Shown here: piece by piece, positions 58,958 through 64,000 of the stretch
How the letters are laid out: each line of letters begins with the position of its first letter
Numbering within the stretch: position 1 is the stretch's first letter
Source of the DNA: Mycobacterium sp. ST-F2
GTDB taxonomy: Bacteria; Actinomycetota; Actinomycetes; Mycobacteriales; Mycobacteriaceae
Assembly (NCBI RefSeq): GCF_001905655.1
Contig: NZ_JMHT01000030.1
Location: 20,715 to 84,714 of the forward strand
Length of the DNA stretch: 64,000 nucleotides
Direction of reading: 5' to 3'
Program-made: the position numbers and the translations under genes
The notes under the pieces: model-generated
Told to the model about the DNA's origin: nothing
Seen by the model: the letters and a program-made list of their open reading frames with translations, nothing else
Databases searched by the model: none

Positions 58958-61578
58958 GCGAGCGGCTCCGCACCGTCAGCATCTCGCCGGCGATGGTGCA
59001 GCAGAGAGCAGCAGACCTGGTCAAGTCGGATGCCCAGATCCTTTTACTTCGTGCGCGTCCCGAGTGGAGACACGGCGATGTCAAGGTTGGGGACGCAGTT
59101 GTCCGAGTACTGCCAGGTGTGTCTCAGCTCGCCGTTCTCGACATCCTGGCGTCGTTGGCAACTGATGAGCGAGCAATCGTTCTGACCGACCGGCCAGCGG
59201 AGGACCTTGGCGACGCAGTTCTTGCTCGCGCGTACAAGAATGTCATCGAACTGCCAGATGAGTGGCAGGCCGTTCCTCGGCTGTTTCCTGGGGCGATCGA
59301 GGTCGGTCGCGACCTCCGGCGTCTGGATTGGGCCGCAACAGCACTGCTCGATCACCAGCCACCAGGTGGATGGCCGCGATCGGTTGAACCCGCGCTCACC
59401 GCTCGCCATGCCGTCGGTTCTCTCCTCGCACGTGTTCTCGGACTGAGTGCCGAGGTTCAGCTGGATGGCGTTGTGCTCCTGACGGCGTTGGGGAGACGAA
59501 ACGTGCGTGCTGCGTGGGCCGCGATTGATGCGCCGTTGCGTGCGCACTTGATCGATTGGGCTGGAACCGAATTGGGCGATCCTGCAGCCGTTGCCCTGCA
59601 GATCGCTCAGCGCAATGAGCACGTCACCCCACTTGCCGTTGGCCTGGTGTTAGACGTCTTGTGGCCTGAGGACGGTGTTCCGCCCACGGAGACACAGATT
59701 TCCGCGCGGGTGCGGGTCGAGGCCTTCATCGCTGGGAAGGCGGTTCCTGTCGACGTCGCGAAGGCCACTGCGCAACTGGCCAAGGCGGCCGTGCTGCGCC
59801 TAGAGGTGGATAACCCTCCCGAACTGGGTGTCGCCTTGCAGCAAGCAGAAGCACTCCTCGGTGACCTCGGCTGGGCTGAGGGAACCGAGCGATCGGCCGT
59901 CCTGCATCCTGGGTATCTGGCACGTGTCCGTGGACTCGCGTCGGCGCTGACCTCCGGTGACAACGTCGAGCAGGCACTAGCTCACGTCCTTGCACACCGC
60001 GACGCCGATGCCTCGCAGGCACCGGCGATGGCCGTGCGCCTCCATCGCTGGCTTGCCACCAATGAGAATTCCTCAGCATCACTCGGTAGCGATCTCCAAC
60101 GACAGATGAACGACGGTGCGTGGGTGGACGCCGCCACCGGTGCTGTGTGGCATGGTTCCGATGACCCGACTGTCACGGCTGCGTATCAACAGCTTCTCGA
60201 CAAGGTGCACGGGCGCCGCAAGCAGCGTGATCGCGCCGCAGCATCGCGACTAGACCAAGTCAACGGGGCTGACGACCAACACGCGATCGGTGTGGAGCGA
60301 CTGCTCGCCGAGATCGTTGATCCGTGGCGTCGCCAAGGCGGTGCAACTCTCATCGTGCTGGATGGAATGAGTAGCGCCATAGCCACAGCGCTCGCTTCCG
60401 AAGTTGCCCGGTTGGGCCTTGTGGAGTGGGTTCCCTCGTCAACGCACGCACGGCGTGCTGTGGCGGCGGCGTTGCCATCGCTGACGAACGTCTCTCGCGC
60501 TTCGTTGTTCTGTGGTGAGATCTGCTCAGGCACCGGTGAAGACGAGAAACGCGGGCTGTCAACGGCATTCCCCGGCGCAAAACTTTTCCATAAGAACGAC
60601 CTGCGGTCCGAAGGTGGTGCGTCGCTGCCTAGCGATGTGATGGCCGCGGTGAGGGATGGCGCCATTCCCGTTGTCGGAGTGGTGATCAACGCAATCGATG
60701 ACGCGACCCATAAGAACGACCTGTCAGCGTGGAATTGGGATCTGCGTTCGCTCGATCCTCTGCGAGCGCTCCTGGAGGCCGCCATCTCCGCCCGGCGCGC
60801 AGTTATCCTGACGTCAGATCACGGCCACGTCGTCGAGCGCGGTACCGAGGCGCTGAGCGTCAGCGGTGCCGATTCCCGTTGGCGGCCGGCCTCGGCCGGT
60901 GCTGCTGGCGATGGAGAAGTGCTCGTATCAGGGCCGCGGGTGATCGCACCAGGAGGCGAAGCGGTGTTGCTCTGGCGTGATGACGCGCACTACGGCCCCC
61001 GACATGCGGGCTACCACGGTGGTGCCAGCCTCGCGGAGCTGACGATTCCGGTACTCGTGTTTCAAGCTGCTGCAGTGGCGGCCGGGGCACCTGGGTGGGA
61101 GCCGGCCGCGCCGCAGGTGCCGTTGTGGTGGAACGATCCGGTCGCCTCCACCGCGGAGGCCCCGACGAAGCCCACCGGGCAGCCGACGAAGACGAAGGCG
61201 TCGGGTCAACGTGATGGGTTGTTCGAACTCCACGAGTTGCCCACGTCGACGAAAGCCCCCGCGGGGATTGTCGAAGCGGTGCTTGCATCGACCACGTATG
61301 CCGAGCAAAAGCGGATGGCAGGTCGGCGTGCGCTCGACGACGGCACTGCCGGGGCGTTCTTGCGCGCACTGGTGGATCGTGGTGGTCGCGCTCACCAAGA
61401 CACGGTGGCCGCTGCCGTCGGAATTCCAACCGCCGAGTTTGGACAGGTCTTTGCGGCCGTTCGGCGGTTATTCAATGTCGACGGGTACGGCGTCGTCGAG
61501 CTCGACACCGATGGCGTCACGCTGCGGCTCGATGAGTACCTCCTGCGCGAACAGTTCGACGTCAGAGGCGCGAGATGA
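58948..61578 (+). CDS. pglZ: BREX PglZ, alkaline phosphatase-fold protein
   Basis: An 876-residue BREX hallmark protein with the alkaline phosphatase superfamily domain. The metal-site segments are VLDGMSS with Asp472 and the [10 protein letters not shown] site with Asp624 and His625. The N-terminal half has the helical BREX-specific region ([20 protein letters not shown]). The C-terminal domain ends with a winged-helix-like tail. The biochemical target of the phosphatase-like site is not settled. ATG 58948 lies inside the pglY end, and the stop overlaps brxD. Confidence 0.95.
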   Translation: MVLSERLRTVSISPAMVQQRAADLVKSDAQILLLRARPEWRHGDVKVGDAVVRVLPGVSQLAVLDILASLATDERAIVLTDRPAEDLGDAVLARAYKNVIELPDEWQAVPRLFPGAIEVGRDLRRLDWAATALLDHQPPGGWPRSVEPALTARHAVGSLLARVLGLSAEVQLDGVVLLTALGRRNVRAAWAAIDAPLRAHLIDWAGTELGDPAAVALQIAQRNEHVTPLAVGLVLDVLWPEDGVPPTETQISARVRVEAFIAGKAVPVDVAKATAQLAKAAVLRLEVDNPPELGVALQQAEALLGDLGWAEGTERSAVLHPGYLARVRGLASALTSGDNVEQALAHVLAHRDADASQAPAMAVRLHRWLATNENSSASLGSDLQRQMNDGAWVDAATGAVWHGSDDPTVTAAYQQLLDKVHGRRKQRDRAAASRLDQVNGADDQHAIGVERLLAEIVDPWRRQGGATLIVLDGMSSAIATALASEVARLGLVEWVPSSTHARRAVAAALPSLTNVSRASLFCGEICSGTGEDEKRGLSTAFPGAKLFHKNDLRSEGGASLPSDVMAAVRDGAIPVVGVVINAIDDATHKNDLSAWNWDLRSLDPLRALLEAAISARRAVILTSDHGHVVERGTEALSVSGADSRWRPASAGAAGDGEVLVSGPRVIAPGGEAVLLWRDDAHYGPRHAGYHGGASLAELTIPVLVFQAAAVAAGAPGWEPAAPQVPLWWNDPVASTAEAPTKPTGQPTKTKASGQRDGLFELHELPTSTKAPAGIVEAVLASTTYAEQKRMAGRRALDDGTAGAFLRALVDRGGRAHQDTVAAAVGIPTAEFGQVFAAVRRLFNVDGYGVVELDTDGVTLRLDEYLLREQFDVRGAR

Positions 61579-62912
61579 CCGACGTCTCGGGCGGCATCAG
61601 CCCGCGCCGTCGCAAGGACATCATCGATGCGCTGCGCCGCGGCACCGTGCCACAACAAGGGCTCGACGTCCTCGCTGTCGGTCTGGGCCGCTTCGAGGAA
61701 GCGATCGATGAAGAGCTGCAAACGGTTTCCGGCGGAGGCGCCGTCTTCAAAGCCGTCCGCGGCGAGTACGGCTCCGGTAAGACCTTCTTCTCCCGCTGGC
61801 TCACCGAGCGCGCCAAGCGCGCAGGGTTTGCAACCTCCGAAGTGCAGATCAGCGAGACGGAGACGCCCCTGCACAAGTTGGAGACCGTGTATCGGCGAAT
61901 CACCGAGAACCTCTCTACCTCGACCACTCAGTCTGGTGCTCTTCGAGACGTCATTGATGGTTGGTTCTACATCCTTGATCACGACGTAAAGGACGGGGCC
62001 GGACAGCCGACCGGTTCGGAAGAAACACTCGAACTCCTCCACCGCCGGCTCTCAGATGTCTCGAAGGAGGCGCCGGCTTTCGCCGCGGTGCTGCGGCAGT
62101 ATCGGTTGGCGCAGGCTGCGGGTAACACTGCGGAGGCAGATGGACTATTGGCATGGCTCGGTGGTCAGCCTCACGTAGCGGCCTCCGTGAAGCGTGCCGC
62201 GGGAGTGCGCGGCGACCTCGACCATTTCGGTGCTCTCGGTTTTCTTCAGGGTCTCCTCACGGTTCTTCGCGATTCGGACTACGTGGGGCTTGTCATTGTT
62301 TTCGATGAAGTTGAGACGTTGCAACGCATGAGAAGCGATGTTCGGGAGAAGTCGCTGAACGCACTTCGGCAGCTTATGGACGAGATCGATGGCGGCCGAT
62401 TTCCTGGTCTGTATCTCCTTCTCACGGGAACGCCCGCCTTCTTCGACGGACAGCAAGGCGTGCAGCGTCTTCCGCCACTGGCCCAACGTCTTCAGACTGA
62501 CTTCACTACCGACGCGCGCTTCGACAACCCGCGCGCAACGCAGGTCCGCCTCACCGGCTTTACACCAGAGTCGCTCTTGGAGCTAGGTAGTCGTGTTCGA
62601 GACATCTACGCGGCCGGAGCTAAGAATCCTGAGCGGATCAGGAGCGTCGTCGACGACGGCTACTTGAAGGACCTCGCTGCCGCGGTCGGCGGCGAGTTGG
62701 GTGGACGAACCGGAATCGCACCGCGGCTCTTCCTCAAGAAGTTGGTGTCCGACGTCCTCGACCGCGTGGACCTCTTCGAGGACTTCAATCCACGCCGCGA
62801 TTACCACCTCACTGTCAGCACCGACGAGCTGACGCCGGCGGAGCGGGAGGCGCACGCGCGCACCAACCGCGCTCCGGCAGTAAGCGTCGACGAAATCGAG
62901 TTGGACCTCTAG
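61575..62912 (+). CDS. brxD: BREX BrxD, DUF2791 ATPase
   Basis: A 445-residue ATPase of the DUF2791 family, a standard member of type 2 and type 3 BREX. Walker A GEYGSGKT at residues 63-70 and a Walker B-like VIVFDEVETLQ (about 238-248) followed by LLLTGTPAFFDG as sensor are seen. The start begins [23 protein letters not shown] 61575 overlaps pglZ (ATGA). Its molecular task in BREX is not known. The next gene, brxHI, starts after three bases. Confidence 0.95.
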   Translation: MTDVSGGISPRRRKDIIDALRRGTVPQQGLDVLAVGLGRFEEAIDEELQTVSGGGAVFKAVRGEYGSGKTFFSRWLTERAKRAGFATSEVQISETETPLHKLETVYRRITENLSTSTTQSGALRDVIDGWFYILDHDVKDGAGQPTGSEETLELLHRRLSDVSKEAPAFAAVLRQYRLAQAAGNTAEADGLLAWLGGQPHVAASVKRAAGVRGDLDHFGALGFLQGLLTVLRDSDYVGLVIVFDEVETLQRMRSDVREKSLNALRQLMDEIDGGRFPGLYLLLTGTPAFFDGQQGVQRLPPLAQRLQTDFTTDARFDNPRATQVRLTGFTPESLLELGSRVRDIYAAGAKNPERIRSVVDDGYLKDLAAAVGGELGGRTGIAPRLFLKKLVSDVLDRVDLFEDFNPRRDYHLTVSTDELTPAEREAHARTNRAPAVSVDEIELDL

Positions 62913-62915
62913 CCG

Positions 62916-64000
62916 ATGTCGGCGTCCACTGGGCTCGACCCGGCTATCGAGTACCACATAGTCAACTCGCTGGGCTGGGCCGCGCTCAGGCCACTACAAG
63001 CAGCCTCGGTCGATCCGGTGAGGTCTGGATCGGACTGCGTCCTTGTCGCACCGACTGCCGGTGGCAAGACCGAGGCTGCTGTTTTTCCTCTGCTCTCTGA
63101 GATGATCGAGGGCAACTGGTCAGGTACGACGATCCTCTACGTCACGCCACTTCGTGCTCTCCTGAACAACATTCACCCACGCGTGAGTGCCTACTGCTCC
63201 TGGCTAGGCCGAAGCGCGGGGTTGTGGCATGGCGATATTGGACAGTCCGAGCGTCGCGGCATGCTGGCCGACAGGCCAGACATTCTGCTGACGACCCCGG
63301 AATCCATTGAGGCCATGCTGGTGTCGCGGCGAGTCGATCATGAGCGCTTCTTGGGTTCCGTTCGAGCTGTCGTGATCGACGAACTTCACGCGTTCGCTGG
63401 ATCTGACCGAGGTTGGCACTTACTCGCCGTGCTGGAGCGAGTGGAACGAATAGCTGGGCACAGGATTCAGCGAGTGGGGCTTTCCGCAACCATCGGCAAC
63501 CCAGAAGTAGTTGGCGCATGGATGCAGGGTTCGACCGAAGGTCGGGAACCGGTCGTCGTGGTGCGCGAGGACTCACCGTCGACGGTAAACCCAGAGATCA
63601 CAATCGACTACGTCGGCAGCATGGACAACGCCGCCACGGTCATTTCTCGGTTGCATCGGGGCGACAAGCGACTGGTGTTCGCCGAATCACGGCGGTCCGC
63701 CGAGGAAATCGCCTTCCTCTTACGCGAGCACGGCGTCCAGACGTTCGTGTCCCACTCGTCGCTCTCGGCTGACGAGAGGCGACAAAGTGAACGTGCTTTC
63801 GCCGAGGCCAAAGACACGGTCATTGTCGCGACTTCGACCCTCGAGCTTGGCATCGACATTGGCGACCTCGATCGCGTTATCCAGATCGACGCGCCGCGCA
63901 CCGTTTCTTCGTTCCTGCAACGACTCGGCCGTACCGGCAGGCGGCTGGGGACGAGCCGCAATACCCCGTTCCTTTCCACCAGCCTCGACCGGCTACTCCC
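62916..64000 (+). CDS. brxHI: BREX BrxHI, Lhr-like DEAD/DEAH helicase (cut by window end)
   Basis: The first 361 codons of a superfamily 2 helicase, interrupted by the right edge. Q-motif-like start (NSLGWAALRPLQAASVDPVR), Walker A APTAGGKTE at 45-53, DELH at 155-158, motif III GLSATIGNP, motif V TSTLELGIDIG and motif VI QRLGRTGRR are intact. BrxHI is the helicase of type 2 BREX. Start ATG 62916 follows brxD by three bases, so all six genes read as one operon. The protein would continue for several hundred residues beyond the window. Confidence 0.93.
   Translation, partial: MSASTGLDPAIEYHIVNSLGWAALRPLQAASVDPVRSGSDCVLVAPTAGGKTEAAVFPLLSEMIEGNWSGTTILYVTPLRALLNNIHPRVSAYCSWLGRSAGLWHGDIGQSERRGMLADRPDILLTTPESIEAMLVSRRVDHERFLGSVRAVVIDELHAFAGSDRGWHLLAVLERVERIAGHRIQRVGLSATIGNPEVVGAWMQGSTEGREPVVVVREDSPSTVNPEITIDYVGSMDNAATVISRLHRGDKRLVFAESRRSAEEIAFLLREHGVQTFVSHSSLSADERRQSERAFAEAKDTVIVATSTLELGIDIGDLDRVIQIDAPRTVSSFLQRLGRTGRRLGTSRNTPFLSTSLDRLL

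Noticed and set aside
47389..64000. Type 1 BREX
   Set aside because: No brxA, brxB, brxL or Lon-like protease; the pglW/X/Y/Z-brxD-brxHI set is type 2.

Overview
This window is chromosomal DNA from a high-GC actinomycete, almost certainly a rapidly growing mycobacterium (Mycobacterium/Mycolicibacterium). The left end carries the order dinG-pncB1-clpS-DUF2017-P1 peptidase-rhomboid-Rv1339-like phosphodiesterase-rph-rdgB, then DUF3817-lprD, which matches Rv1329c to Rv1343c of M. tuberculosis. Two parts of that order are absent here: mec-cysO-cysM and murI.

Layout. 1-10.5 kb: conserved mycobacterial core, interrupted by a TetR/haloalkane dehalogenase pair and ending in a LAGLIDADG-type endonuclease gene next to tRNA-Leu(UAG). 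10.9-16.0 kb: two tiny proteins, a fatty acid desaturase, a glycosyltransferase with a partner, and a NYN-LOTUS protein. 16.1-27.7 kb: a sulfur-scavenging cluster with formylglycine-generating enzyme, HutC-type GntR regulator, sulfatase, an ABC importer, a SulP transporter and a thioredoxin-fold protein. A second gyrB and two DUF202 membrane proteins are embedded in it. A 17-nt motif, with 16 identical positions, lies upstream of both gntR and the importer and suggests joint control. 28.3-36.7 kb: a type I Wadjet anti-plasmid operon (jetABCD) followed by a hipBA toxin-antitoxin pair. 36.8-42.7 kb: ordinary chromosomal genes plus a lysin B-like esterase pair of phage flavour and a PASTA secreted protein. 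42.7-64 kb: a defence island with a complete type 2 BREX (Pgl) operon, pglW-pglX-pglY-pglZ-brxD-brxHI, cut off by the window end inside brxHI. Divergent from it is a two-gene operon that I cannot assign to a described system: a tandem-HKD phospholipase D-like protein and an unrecognised 513-residue protein. A 32-bp near-perfect palindrome lies in the shared intergenic region.

Working together. Wadjet (circular plasmid cleavage), BREX (methylation-linked phage exclusion), HipBA and the PLD operon form a layered barrier to foreign DNA within 36 kb. In the sulfur cluster, FGE would activate the CxPxR sulfatase, with import by the ABC and SulP systems.

Caution: three otherwise conserved genes (clpS, the ABC substrate-binding lipoprotein gene and jetA) each contain one small frameshifting indel. 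Either the assembly has indel errors or these genes are truly broken. I cannot tell which from the sequence alone.
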